A stretch of DNA of 64,000 nt from an uncultured Tenacibaculum sp. (GTDB taxonomy: Bacteria; Bacteroidota; Bacteroidia; Flavobacteriales; Flavobacteriaceae): NCBI GenBank assembly GCA_937922085.1, contig CAKZVD010000024.1:35329-99328 (forward strand), in the 5' to 3' direction. Positions 25,705 to 33,364 of the stretch are shown here, piece by piece. Made by a program: the position numbers and the translations under genes. The notes below the pieces were generated by a model that was not told the DNA's origin, did not search any database, and worked only from the letters and a program-made list of their open reading frames with translations. Numbering within the stretch: the first letter of the stretch is position 1; every line of letters begins with the position of its first letter.

Positions 25705-26253
25705 TTACTTCTTTTCTATAAACTCAACAGGCACATGATCTGTTAACCAAACTCCATTTTTAGATTGGTAAAACTCAAATCCTTTTGCAAACATTTCGCC
25801 TGATTTCACTATTAAAATAGTAGGTACTCCTCTTCTACTTCCTACTTTCATGGCTGTTTGTAAATCTTGACTTAAATGTACATGTTGTCTACTCATTTTT
25901 AGCAATCCTTTTGTTTGAATTGCTTGCATAAACTTTGGTACCGTTCCATGATATAAAAAACCTGGTGGTTGTATTGCCTTCAATTCTAAATCGATGGTTT
26001 TTAATGAATGTCCTTGATTGGCTCTTATCATCGTTTCATCTTCATTAAAACTAAATCGTTTTTTATCATTTGTTGCTACTACTTCTTTCAAAATTTCTTT
26101 TGAAAGACGCATGTTTCTTCTTTTCGATTTTTCAATTAATTCGTCTACCATTGCCCAACCATTTTTATCGAGTTTTAAACCAATTGCTTCTGGTTGATGT
26201 CTTAGTAATAGACTTAAAAATTTACTTATTCTTTTTATATTTTTTTCGTTCAT
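25705..26253 (-). CDS. kptA: RNA 2'-phosphotransferase (Tpt1/KptA)
   Basis: Transfers an internal RNA 2'-phosphate to NAD+, giving repaired RNA, nicotinamide and ADP-ribose 1'',2''-cyclic phosphate. In eukaryotes it completes tRNA splicing. The 182 residues have the winged-helix N-terminus LSLLLRHQPEAIGL with the catalytic Arg-His pair. The ART-fold half carries MIRANQGHS (Arg and His), FLYHGT and VGSRRGVP with the last catalytic Arg. All four catalytic positions appear intact. It is translated 2 bases after the RNase Z-like gene, which suggests a joint role in RNA processing or repair. Its product fits the substrate of the array's macrodomain proteins. Confidence 0.95.
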   Translation of the reverse strand: MNEKNIKRISKFLSLLLRHQPEAIGLKLDKNGWAMVDELIEKSKRRNMRLSKEILKEVVATNDKKRFSFNEDETMIRANQGHSLKTIDLELKAIQPPGFLYHGTVPKFMQAIQTKGLLKMSRQHVHLSQDLQTAMKVGSRRGVPTILIVKSGEMFAKGFEFYQSKNGVWLTDHVPVEFIEKK

Positions 26254-26255
26254 TT

Positions 26256-27122
26256 TTAATTTATTGTTTTTCCATTTAAAATATCTCGCTGTGTTTTCCC
26301 TATCGGAATTCTATACACAGGTATTTTAATATTAAAATGTTTTGTATATTTTTTTATAGCTTCATCAATCTCATTCATATAATATCTTGATGAAAAATGC
26401 CCTAAAATTAATTTGTCAACTTTTATATTGGCTACCATTTCCATCACTTCTTCTAAAGAACTATGTTTATTTTTATCATTACCACTTTCTAATTCTTCTT
26501 TTGTTAAAAATGTAGCTTCATGAATTAATATTTCAGAATTATCATATTTAGCGTAATCAAAAACTGGCGTATCACCTGAATACGTTAAAATAGTTTTACT
26601 TATTTCTTCTTTAATATAATCTTCTCCCTTTTCTTTCTTTAGTGCTACTAAGTCTTTTGGTAACAAACTTTTAAATTCATTTTTTAATTTATTCTTAGTT
26701 TCTAAGACTTTAAATGATAAACTTTTTAACTGATTTGGTACCACTATATGTTTATTTTCAAAACAAGTTACTTTATAATTTGTTTTAATATTCACTGTTT
26801 GATCGTCCTCTAAAGGAATCCATTGAGTTCCTTTAGTGTGGGGATCAAATTGAGAGGTAAATGTTTCTAAAAATTGAAATGATCCTGCATCTTTAGGATA
26901 ATATATATTAGGTTTTCTACCACCTACTAACTGATTAAATTGTAATAAACCTCCCAAATGATCTCGATCGGCATGAGAAACAAATACATTTTTAACTTTT
27001 AACGATTTACCTAAAAGATTCGATGTTACTCCATCACCAGCATCCAACAACAATCCTAGCTCTTCTATAAAGTACCAAGTTGAAAATAATGCTGTTGAAT
27101 AACCATCTATTGTTAGTTTCAT
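26256..27122 (-). CDS. RNase Z-like metallo-beta-lactamase-fold hydrolase
   Basis: A 288-residue cytosolic metallo-hydrolase. The metal motif is SHADRDHLGG, an HxDxDH version of the usual HxHxDH, so one ligand His is replaced by Asp. Further ligands appear in TYSGDTPVF, IHEATF and LILGHFSSRY; the HSSLEEVMEMV and GHFSSRY segments are those of RNase Z/ElaC and related cyclic-phosphodiesterase enzymes. It is translationally adjacent to kptA. Candidate substrates are a tRNA 3' end, a cyclic phosphate on RNA, or the cyclic ADP-ribose phosphate made by KptA; the last is my inference. Confidence 0.85.
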   Translation of the reverse strand: MKLTIDGYSTALFSTWYFIEELGLLLDAGDGVTSNLLGKSLKVKNVFVSHADRDHLGGLLQFNQLVGGRKPNIYYPKDAGSFQFLETFTSQFDPHTKGTQWIPLEDDQTVNIKTNYKVTCFENKHIVVPNQLKSLSFKVLETKNKLKNEFKSLLPKDLVALKKEKGEDYIKEEISKTILTYSGDTPVFDYAKYDNSEILIHEATFLTKEELESGNDKNKHSSLEEVMEMVANIKVDKLILGHFSSRYYMNEIDEAIKKYTKHFNIKIPVYRIPIGKTQRDILNGKTIN

Positions 27123-27230
27123 TTTAATTTTGTTTTATTAAATGTTCTCGATACAATTTTTCTTCTGATTTCGACTTCGCTCAATCATCAGATAAATCAA
27201 TCGAACTGACATTTATTTTTATCTTTTCTA

Positions 27231-27704
27231 TTAGAAATCATACACAACTGTATCAACTTCTTTTTTTATTAAATTTTCTTCGATAATTGGTGCTATTTTC
27301 TCCCATTTCCCTCCTGCTAATCCACAACCAATTCTTGGCATGTGCACAGAAGCATTTAATTCTTTTGCTACATCAGATAATTTTTCGAGACACTTATTAA
27401 CTGCTTCATATCTTATGGGAACTCCATTACTTCCTGTTTTCATACCTCTTTGTGCAATCATATTACACACATATATAAACTTATCCACTTGTATAATTTG
27501 AATATTCCCTAGCCCAAAATCATTTTTTGATCTTTCTCTGTGCCACTTCCGATAACTAGATTCAGGTTCTTTCCATCTTTTTGAAATAGCCGAAACAAAT
27601 CCTTTCCCCCAACCTCCTAAATCATTACAAATATGAGCTATAATTTTAGTTCCTTTTGCTTGAGGAGAGGTTGCATCTCCTTTTAAATATTGTATCTCTT
27701 TCAT
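27231..27704 (-). CDS. Macrodomain protein, ALC1/TARG1/Poa1-like
   Basis: A 157-residue macrodomain of the ALC1-like branch. Motifs: YLKGDATSP, IIAHICNDLGGWGKGFVSAIS and MPRIGCGLAGGKWEKI, which form the adenosine pocket and the distal-ribose loop. Members of this branch include TARG1 (removes ADP-ribose from Glu and from guanine/thymine bases) and yeast Poa1 (ADP-ribose-1''-phosphatase). The C-terminal WEKIAP...DTVVYDF matches the family. With KptA in the same operon, the Poa1-type role is attractive; TARG1-type reversal fits the NADAR neighbour. Confidence 0.9.
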   Translation of the reverse strand: MKEIQYLKGDATSPQAKGTKIIAHICNDLGGWGKGFVSAISKRWKEPESSYRKWHRERSKNDFGLGNIQIIQVDKFIYVCNMIAQRGMKTGSNGVPIRYEAVNKCLEKLSDVAKELNASVHMPRIGCGLAGGKWEKIAPIIEENLIKKEVDTVVYDF

Positions 27705-27712
27705 TTTCTTTT

Positions 27713-28228
27713 TTATTTTTCTATGGGATAAATCCCTTTGTTAAAATATATTTTATAATTTTCTTCATCAAAACACACAAAAATCACTTTTTCTAAAATT
27801 GGATGTTCTTGTACTGCTTTTATAGCTATTTCTGCTGCTAATTCTTTTGGAAAACGATAAATGCCTGTACTAATGTTTGGAAAAGCAATTGTTTTTAAAT
27901 TGTTTTCTTTTGCTAAAAACAAACTGTTTTTATAGCAATTTTCTAATAACTCTTCTTCTCTTTTATTTCCTTTATTATAAACAGGACCAACCTTATGAAT
28001 TACTTTTATTGCTGGTAAATTACCTGCTGTGGTAATTACTGTCTCTCCCGTTTTACATTTTCCTTGTCGGTTTCTTATGTGTTGACATGCTTCTAAAATT
28101 TCTTTTCCTCCTGCTTTATGAATTGCTCCATCAACCCCACTTCCTCCTAACAAACTACTATTTGCTGCATTTACAATAGCGTCTACTTTTATTTTAGTGA
28201 TATCTCCTTGTACTACTTCAATTTTCAT
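27713..28228 (-). CDS. Macrodomain protein, MacroD/YmdB type
   Basis: A 171-residue macrodomain of the MacroD class, known to hydrolyse O-acetyl-ADP-ribose and mono-ADP-ribosyl-Glu/Asp. Motifs: [22 protein letters not shown] (catalytic Asn/Asp/Gly-rich loop), [20 protein letters not shown] and [14 protein letters not shown] [17 protein letters not shown]. All conserved residues are present. It overlaps the upstream gene by 11 bases and is 8 bases before the TARG1-like gene, so the two macrodomains are translated together. Confidence 0.95.
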   Translation of the reverse strand: MKIEVVQGDITKIKVDAIVNAANSSLLGGSGVDGAIHKAGGKEILEACQHIRNRQGKCKTGETVITTAGNLPAIKVIHKVGPVYNKGNKREEELLENCYKNSLFLAKENNLKTIAFPNISTGIYRFPKELAAEIAIKAVQEHPILEKVIFVCFDEENYKIYFNKGIYPIEK

Positions 28229-28643
28229 ATTGCTTATCTATTTCTTCAACAAGTTTTCCAATTATTGAAGATTCACTTTTATCATATTTACTTCCTATAT
28301 AAACTTTCACCACTTCAATTGTTCCTTGTATAGCATCATTAAACGTTTCTAAATCTTGAGAAGGCACCCATAATTCATTATGAATTTTTCCCCCTACATT
28401 TTCTACTTTATATTTTTGAAATTCTTCTTCTGTAATTTCAAACTTTGTTACAAAACCTAAATAGTTTCCAAACGGATCTGTTGTATTCCATTTTCTTGCT
28501 ATTTCTGAAGCGTACTCTTCATTTAATACTGGATAAAATATAGGTTGCCAGTCTAAACGTGGTGGAAATTTTTTAAATCCACTTTCTGCAATTAATTCTA
28601 ATTCTTTTTCTCCTACGGGTCTATATAGTATTATTGTTTTCAT
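28218..28643 (-). CDS. Small 'ADP-ribosylation/crystallin J1'-type protein
   Basis: A 141-residue protein matching a family commonly labelled ADP-ribosylation/crystallin J1: [25 protein letters not shown], then [19 protein letters not shown] and [14 protein letters not shown]. The biochemical role is not established. The opening YRPVG..EL.LI...F resembles the first strand-helix of ART-fold enzymes (Arg on strand 1), and the HNELWVP segment carries His and Glu. I regard an ADP-ribosyltransferase-like fold as a possibility, not a finding. It overlaps the YmdB-type macrodomain gene by 11 bases, so it is tightly coupled to an eraser. Confidence 0.65.
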   Translation of the reverse strand: MKTIILYRPVGEKELELIAESGFKKFPPRLDWQPIFYPVLNEEYASEIARKWNTTDPFGNYLGFVTKFEITEEEFQKYKVENVGGKIHNELWVPSQDLETFNDAIQGTIEVVKVYIGSKYDKSESSIIGKLVEEIDKQYEN

Positions 28644-28703
28644 TTTTCTTTTAATTTTTTGTGTTTTATAAATTTAGTATAGACAACATAAAAAATTACA
28701 CTT

Positions 28704-29189
28704 TTATTCTTCCCAAATTGCTAAGCACTTTTTCTCTTGCCAAAATTTTTCTAAAGTCATTTTAGGATTTCCGATAACTTTAATAGTTAAAGGGCTCAAT
28801 CGTACACTTATTTTATGAGAACGCTTTCCAAAAGTTCCAATATCAACGACTTCGCTTCCTTTCAATTTTAAATTATTCCTTTCCAAATAATTCATTATTG
28901 CCGGGACTTGTAAATCGACTCCTCCTGTTAATTTTGAATGCGGATTTTCCAATTTCTTTGCTGTTATTATTAATTCTTTCAAATCCATAGGATGGTTCTC
29001 AAAATGTAATTGATAACTTTTATAATAAATGCTTTCTAAAGCATCTTCTTGAAAAATAAATTCATCATTAATTACATAACCAATCATCCAATTTCCATCA
29101 TATTTTTTGTCCCATTCACTTTGTCGTTTTTGTCTTTGCTTAAGGTTTCCTGCTTTCCCTATTTTTCTTTCTACAATTTTCCAACTCAT
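28704..29189 (-). CDS. Unknown 161-residue protein in the ADP-ribose array
   Basis: Not recognised. A cytosolic, Lys-rich basic protein. The N-terminus (KIVERKIGKAGNLKQRQKRQ) is strongly basic and could contact nucleic acid. The middle has YDGNWMIGYVINDEFIFQEDAL, then LTGGVDLQVPAIMNYLE, and the C-terminus FWQEKKCLAIWEE. The W-rich ends and single Cys are distinctive. It lies between NADAR and the crystallin J1-type gene with 60-110-base gaps. It is a prime candidate for a new component of the system. Confidence 0.6.
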   Translation of the reverse strand: MSWKIVERKIGKAGNLKQRQKRQSEWDKKYDGNWMIGYVINDEFIFQEDALESIYYKSYQLHFENHPMDLKELIITAKKLENPHSKLTGGVDLQVPAIMNYLERNNLKLKGSEVVDIGTFGKRSHKISVRLSPLTIKVIGNPKMTLEKFWQEKKCLAIWEE

Positions 29190-29298
29190 AATTTATTAAT
29201 TTTGACTAATGTCAAATTTTGTACTCAAAGAATTTCAATATCCCTTTTTTTAGTTTAAGAAATCATTCGAAAACTCTAATTCTTTTTCTTCTATCGTT

Positions 29299-29751
29299 CT
29301 ATATAATGTTACTGTTTTCTTTTAATTTCTCTCTTACTTTCATTAAAACTTTGCCCAATTTATTTAAACCAGAACCATCTTTCCCATCTCCCCAGTACAA
29401 ATCATTTTCTGTGTGCTCAATAATTTTTAAATTTAAGGTACTCAAGAGAACTTCTTTTAATTCCTCATGTTGAATAAATTTAGCATAGACTACATTAAAC
29501 ATTACATTGTCTTTTATTTTATCCCAATTACGTTTCATTTTTATTTTTCTCGATCTACCTAATTCAGCAGCTTTCATTGGTGATCTGCTTTTTCTAATTT
29601 TCTCTTGATATGGCTTACTTTCAAATTTTTGAGCTTGAAAATAATGTTCTGATGTTGGCCATATTTTACCATCTAATTTAATTGGATATAAAGCAAAATT
29701 TGAAAACTCTCCCCATTCTTGATTTTCATTATAAAATTTTATTGCTTTCAT
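29299..29751 (-). CDS. NADAR (YbiA/DUF1768) family protein
   Basis: A 150-residue NADAR-fold protein. I start at the second Met, 29749-29751 (MKAIKFYNENQEWGEFSNF), because the family begins with this F..N..GEFSNF motif and because this start follows the upstream stop codon; the longer frame would overlap it by 41 bases. Other signatures: KIWPTSEHYFQAQKF, SPMKAAELGRSR and DLYWGDGKDGSGLNKLG. NADAR proteins act on ADP-ribose-like N-glycosides; some reverse guanine ADP-ribosylation of DNA, others act on riboflavin precursors. The array context favours the ADP-ribose role. Confidence 0.92.
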   Translation of the reverse strand: MKAIKFYNENQEWGEFSNFALYPIKLDGKIWPTSEHYFQAQKFESKPYQEKIRKSRSPMKAAELGRSRKIKMKRNWDKIKDNVMFNVVYAKFIQHEELKEVLLSTLNLKIIEHTENDLYWGDGKDGSGLNKLGKVLMKVREKLKENSNII

Positions 29752-29752
29752 G

Positions 29753-30652
29753 CTATTCTTTATAAAAAATACTTTGCTCCCATTTTTCAACATTATTTAA
29801 CCATTTTGATGGAATAAATTCTTCTTTAGAATTCATTATAGAAATACCTCCTGCTATTGCACATGTTGTATCTCTATCTCCTAATCCTGAAACGGTTTTC
29901 CAAAGTATATCTTCAAAATTATTCATCTGATAATATACACTCCATAAAGAAATAGGTACAGTATCTTGTGCTAGCATTTTTGTACCGCTACCTAAAGCAG
30001 TGACTATCGTTTTAATACTGTATGATTTTGGTAATGTTTTTATCTTTTTAATTTTATACTTCAAGTCACTCTCTGGAGTATGAGCTATTATTTCATTTAG
30101 CCATTCTTCTTTATCTATTTCTTTATTTCTAGTACAAAGTGCTGTTGCCACTGCCACACTAATTGCTCCTGCTATTCCTTCATTATTATAATGTGTTATT
30201 TCTGATGATAATTTAGCCTGTTCTGAAACTTTATCTAAATCATCATAAAAATAGGCTCCTATTAATGCAACACGCATTGCGCCTCCATTTCCCATAGATC
30301 CTGTACCATTAAAACTAGATTTAGATATTGACAACCAATCTTTATTTTCTTTAAAATCCATTAACTTTCTATGCATTGATGGACCATAACCCCTATGCCT
30401 ATCTTTACTATAGTTTTCTGCAAACTTTGCTGCTATAAAATCCTGATTAACTTCTCCGTATTTTTCTAAAGATTGTAAAATTGGGATAGCCATTATCGTA
30501 TCATCAGTATACCTCCACTCAGTTTCTGGTATCGTTTTATTAATTAGAGCTGACTCCACTAATTCTCTATCTCTAAAAAAACTATCTCCAAAAGCATCTC
30601 CTATAGAAATTCCTGTTAATGATCTTTTTGCTAATTCAATTCTTGTTTTCAT
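29753..30652 (-). CDS. ADP-ribosylglycohydrolase (divergent subfamily), copy 2
   Basis: A 299-residue ARH-family hydrolase that differs from the other two copies. Signatures: LTGISIGDAFGDSFF, YTDDTIMAI (metal Asp pair), GTGSMGNGGAMRVALIG, HYNNEGIAGA and GLGDRDTTCAIAGG. The metal-binding TDDT and DxDT motifs are intact. It begins one base after the stop codon of the copy-1 gene, so both are translated together. A different acceptor specificity from copies 1 and 3 is likely. Confidence 0.92.
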   Translation of the reverse strand: MKTRIELAKRSLTGISIGDAFGDSFFRDRELVESALINKTIPETEWRYTDDTIMAIPILQSLEKYGEVNQDFIAAKFAENYSKDRHRGYGPSMHRKLMDFKENKDWLSISKSSFNGTGSMGNGGAMRVALIGAYFYDDLDKVSEQAKLSSEITHYNNEGIAGAISVAVATALCTRNKEIDKEEWLNEIIAHTPESDLKYKIKKIKTLPKSYSIKTIVTALGSGTKMLAQDTVPISLWSVYYQMNNFEDILWKTVSGLGDRDTTCAIAGGISIMNSKEEFIPSKWLNNVEKWEQSIFYKE

Positions 30653-30653
30653 T

Positions 30654-31613
30654 TTACATACTTTTTGAAAATTGATTACTTAATCTTATTATTTCTTCTT
30701 TTTTAACTAACTGAGTAACCCATTCCTTAGGAATTTCATCAATCCCATAATACAAGCCTGATAAAGCTCCTGCAACACACCCTGTAGTATCTGTATCTTC
30801 CCCCAGATTAACAGCTTTTAAAACAGAGTCTTTATAGTTATTTGTTGTTAAAAAACACCATATACTTGCTTCTAGTGTATTTAAAACATACCCCGAACCA
30901 CTGATTTCTTTTTCTTCTAAAGTTACTAATGATTCTATTTCATAATCATTTACTTGATTGCCTAAAACTCTATGAAATTTATCTATTTCAGCTTGCGAAC
31001 AAATAGCATTGGTATTCAAAAAATTGTTCACTGTTTGTTGCATGTTTTTATAAGCTTCTTTTTTATCAATTCCCTTTAACAACTCTAATAAAAATTCGAC
31101 ATAAATAAAACAACTGATAACCGATCGAATGTGACCATGTGTAATAGATGAAACCTCTTTTACTATATCAAACCGTTTTTCAATTGACATCTTCTTCACA
31201 TAAAAAGCAATTGGGCTAATTCGCATTAATGATCCATTTCCATTATCAAATTCTCCTGTTTCTCCTGCCAATGTTGCTGGTGTTCCTTTTATAAAAGAAT
31301 TTATTGCTGAATTGGTTGCTATTCCTATATCAAAAACTTCTCCATGAGCTGTCCATAAAGCATTCGTATACCATTGCGCAAATTTATTAGCAATATCTTT
31401 TGTATTATAACCAGAACATAAACTATCTGCTAAACAAAAAGTTAAAGAACTATCATCACTCCAAGTTCCTTTTGGCTGATGATGAGAACCATATGCTAAC
31501 ATTTCTGTAACAGGACTATTTTGCAAATAGTCTCGACTCTTAAACTCTACAGGTACACCAAGTGCATCACCAATTGCTAAACCCAAAAACATGGCTTCTA
31601 TTTTATTTTTCAT
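30654..31613 (-). CDS. ADP-ribosylglycohydrolase (DraG/ARH family), copy 1
   Basis: A 319-residue paralogue of the protein at 24709-25656. Signatures: LGLAIGDALGVPVEFKSRDYL, TWSDDSSLTF, DNGNGSLMRISP, HGHIRS and NLGEDTDTTGCVAGA. In the C-terminal metal motif the usual GGDTDT reads GEDTDT: a Glu replaces the second Gly while both Asp ligands remain. Length is normal. It is 12 bases after the PARG-type gene and 1 base before copy 2. Confidence 0.93.
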   Translation of the reverse strand: MKNKIEAMFLGLAIGDALGVPVEFKSRDYLQNSPVTEMLAYGSHHQPKGTWSDDSSLTFCLADSLCSGYNTKDIANKFAQWYTNALWTAHGEVFDIGIATNSAINSFIKGTPATLAGETGEFDNGNGSLMRISPIAFYVKKMSIEKRFDIVKEVSSITHGHIRSVISCFIYVEFLLELLKGIDKKEAYKNMQQTVNNFLNTNAICSQAEIDKFHRVLGNQVNDYEIESLVTLEEKEISGSGYVLNTLEASIWCFLTTNNYKDSVLKAVNLGEDTDTTGCVAGALSGLYYGIDEIPKEWVTQLVKKEEIIRLSNQFSKSM

Positions 31614-31625
31614 AACCTAATATTT

Positions 31626-32450
31626 TTAATTAAACAAATTTTGAAATGGTGCTATAAACTTTTCATTTCTAGAGTATACAGCAAATACAACTTTTTTAAA
31701 CTGATTCTTAAACTTGTTATTCAAATGCTTATGGAAAAGAGTTGCTATAACTTCTGGATCATTTTGAAAAACTCCACAACCCCAAGCTCCTAAAACCAAT
31801 TCACTATAACCTTGTGCTACACATAATGATAACATTTTTTCTATTCTCAAATTCATTATTTCGGGAACAGTATCCAATAATTCTTTTTCTTTTAGTTTTA
31901 TAACTCCCATATTTACTGCTGCAGAAGTTATAAAACTGCATAATGTAAAATCTTCTATTAAATCTCCTTTTTTATTCCTAAATACTGGTACATTAGGGCT
32001 GTTAATCATTCCATCTGTATAAATACATGATTTCATATTTCTATGTGTTTCATAAAAATCGAATGCTTTCATTTGACTAGCATATAAAGCAGATGAAACT
32101 GCTAAACTTTCTTCTTGTGCTAAAGCTCCGTTTAAAAAACCTCCTCCTGGATTTTTTGCTGATGCAAAATTTAAGCACATTATTTTTTGATCACCTTCTT
32201 TACTCAGTCTTAAAATACAACTTACAGAATCTTCACTAGTAACCTCATAAACTGTTTCTAAATCATTTTCTATTTTTATAGTACCATTTAACTTTTTCAA
32301 CTCTTCAGAATCAAAAAATTTGGTATTATTAATTGATGAACTTACTTCTTTATTTATTTGAATTTTAGCTCCATTTTCAAGTAAATAACTTCCTCCTTCA
32401 ACAATACTTAAGGTTTCTTTTGCTTTTATTTTTCTTGTTGATTTCTTCAT
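31626..32450 (-). CDS. TIGR02452 family, microbial PARG-type glycohydrolase
   Basis: A 274-residue protein of the bacterial-type poly(ADP-ribose) glycohydrolase family. The macrodomain-fold PARG signature GGGFLNGALAQEESL (GGG, seven residues, QEE with two catalytic Glu) is intact at about residues 103-117. ASAKNPGGG precedes it and LGAWGCGVFQNDP forms the phosphate loop. It cleaves ADP-ribose chains or terminal mono-ADP-ribose. Its start overlaps the DUF4291 stop codon by 4 bases (ATGA type), so the two are translationally coupled. Confidence 0.92.
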   Translation of the reverse strand: MKKSTRKIKAKETLSIVEGGSYLLENGAKIQINKEVSSSINNTKFFDSEELKKLNGTIKIENDLETVYEVTSEDSVSCILRLSKEGDQKIMCLNFASAKNPGGGFLNGALAQEESLAVSSALYASQMKAFDFYETHRNMKSCIYTDGMINSPNVPVFRNKKGDLIEDFTLCSFITSAAVNMGVIKLKEKELLDTVPEIMNLRIEKMLSLCVAQGYSELVLGAWGCGVFQNDPEVIATLFHKHLNNKFKNQFKKVVFAVYSRNEKFIAPFQNLFN

Positions 32451-33082
32451 CCTATTCTCAATCTTTTATTTACTAAATTATCCCTACTTATGTATGGTTT
32501 TTCATCTGGCACTATCAGCTTATCTAATTCATTATTCAATACATGCTGATATTGTTCATTCACAAAAGTGGATACATCTTCTATTTCCAAAATATCTTCC
32601 TTTGCATATTTTACAATCTCTTCATTTCTAATTCCTAATTGTATGGCTCTTCTTTCTAGTTTTGCTCCGTATGGATCGTGATCTGGATCCCATTGCAATC
32701 GAATAGATGAATTTGCAACTTCTTCTTGCCAATGTTCTTTACTTTCATACAAATCTGCTTGAAAATTAGAGTATACAGCCTGCGATAAATACCGTTCAAA
32801 AGCGTCTCTTTTTAAATGAATAGCTAATACAACTTCTTGTCCTTCTTTTGTTCCCCAACCATTACGATACATCATCCATAAAAAGTTAGGTTTAATCCAC
32901 GTCATTCGAGTATACTTAAATGGACCTCCAAAAAATTGATTTTTCACAGCAAAATTCCCGATGGCTGGTCTGTACGATTGATATACAATTACTTTTTTAG
33001 CATCGTATTGTGCCATTATGTGATGTCCTTTTTCAGGCCACTCATTCAATTGTTCTTTATATTTTTTTATTTTTATTTTCAT
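32447..33082 (-). CDS. DUF4291 domain-containing protein
   Basis: A 211-residue protein matching DUF4291: IVYQSYRPAIGNFAV, RMTWIKPNFLWMMYRNGWGTK, LAIHLKRDAFERYL, SSIRLQWDPDHDP and RRAIQLGIR. The family has no established activity known to me. The Tyr-Arg-Pro strand start and the Trp/Tyr/Arg-rich central motif suggest a nucleotide-binding enzyme; an ART-like fold is conceivable. It is coupled by a 4-base overlap to the PARG-type eraser, so it could be the matching writer. That is inference. Confidence 0.88.
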   Translation of the reverse strand: MKIKIKKYKEQLNEWPEKGHHIMAQYDAKKVIVYQSYRPAIGNFAVKNQFFGGPFKYTRMTWIKPNFLWMMYRNGWGTKEGQEVVLAIHLKRDAFERYLSQAVYSNFQADLYESKEHWQEEVANSSIRLQWDPDHDPYGAKLERRAIQLGIRNEEIVKYAKEDILEIEDVSTFVNEQYQHVLNNELDKLIVPDEKPYISRDNLVNKRLRIG

Positions 33083-33107
33083 AGTATTTTATTTTTAATT
33101 TCCGTTT

Positions 33108-33338
33108 TTACGGTATATCATAATGTAAATCTTTCTCATCATGAGTAAAGAAATAAGCATAATTTGATCTTAATTCTTCCCATCCTTTTTCTGTTTTATA
33201 TTTTTCTTTCATAACATCTTCCCATGCTATTCGCATTTGTCTTGCGCATAAAAGAGGTGGCATTTGTCCTACTCCTGTTCCTAAGCCTGGAATAGCCACT
33301 GTTTTTATTTTATCACTAATTTTAGTTCCGTCTTCAAA
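33108..33338 (-). pseudogene. Decayed macrodomain gene (5'-truncated)
   Basis: The open frame from an in-frame stop at 33339-33341 to 33108 encodes about 76 residues that align with only the C-terminal part of the 202-residue macrodomain at 23127-23735: KTVAIPGLGTGVGQMPP versus HTVAIPGLCTGCGRMPF. The N-terminal two thirds, including the ADP-ribose-binding Asn/Asp loop, are missing; the sequence left of the stop codon is unrelated and only 23 bases long before the prs stop codon. A GTG start at 33299 could make a 63-residue fragment, but it could not fold as a macrodomain. It marks a deletion or recombination joint next to prs. Confidence 0.8.
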
Positions 33339-33364
33339 CTAAGCCCTATTGATTTTCTAGTTCC

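Noticed and set aside
29049..29473. Overlapping plus-strand frames (69 and 84 codons) near NADAR
   Set aside because: Antisense shadows of minus-strand genes; no support for translation.
33108..33299. A functional small macrodomain protein from the GTG at 33299
   Set aside because: The fragment lacks the ADP-ribose-binding loop and two thirds of the fold; it is scored as a pseudogene.
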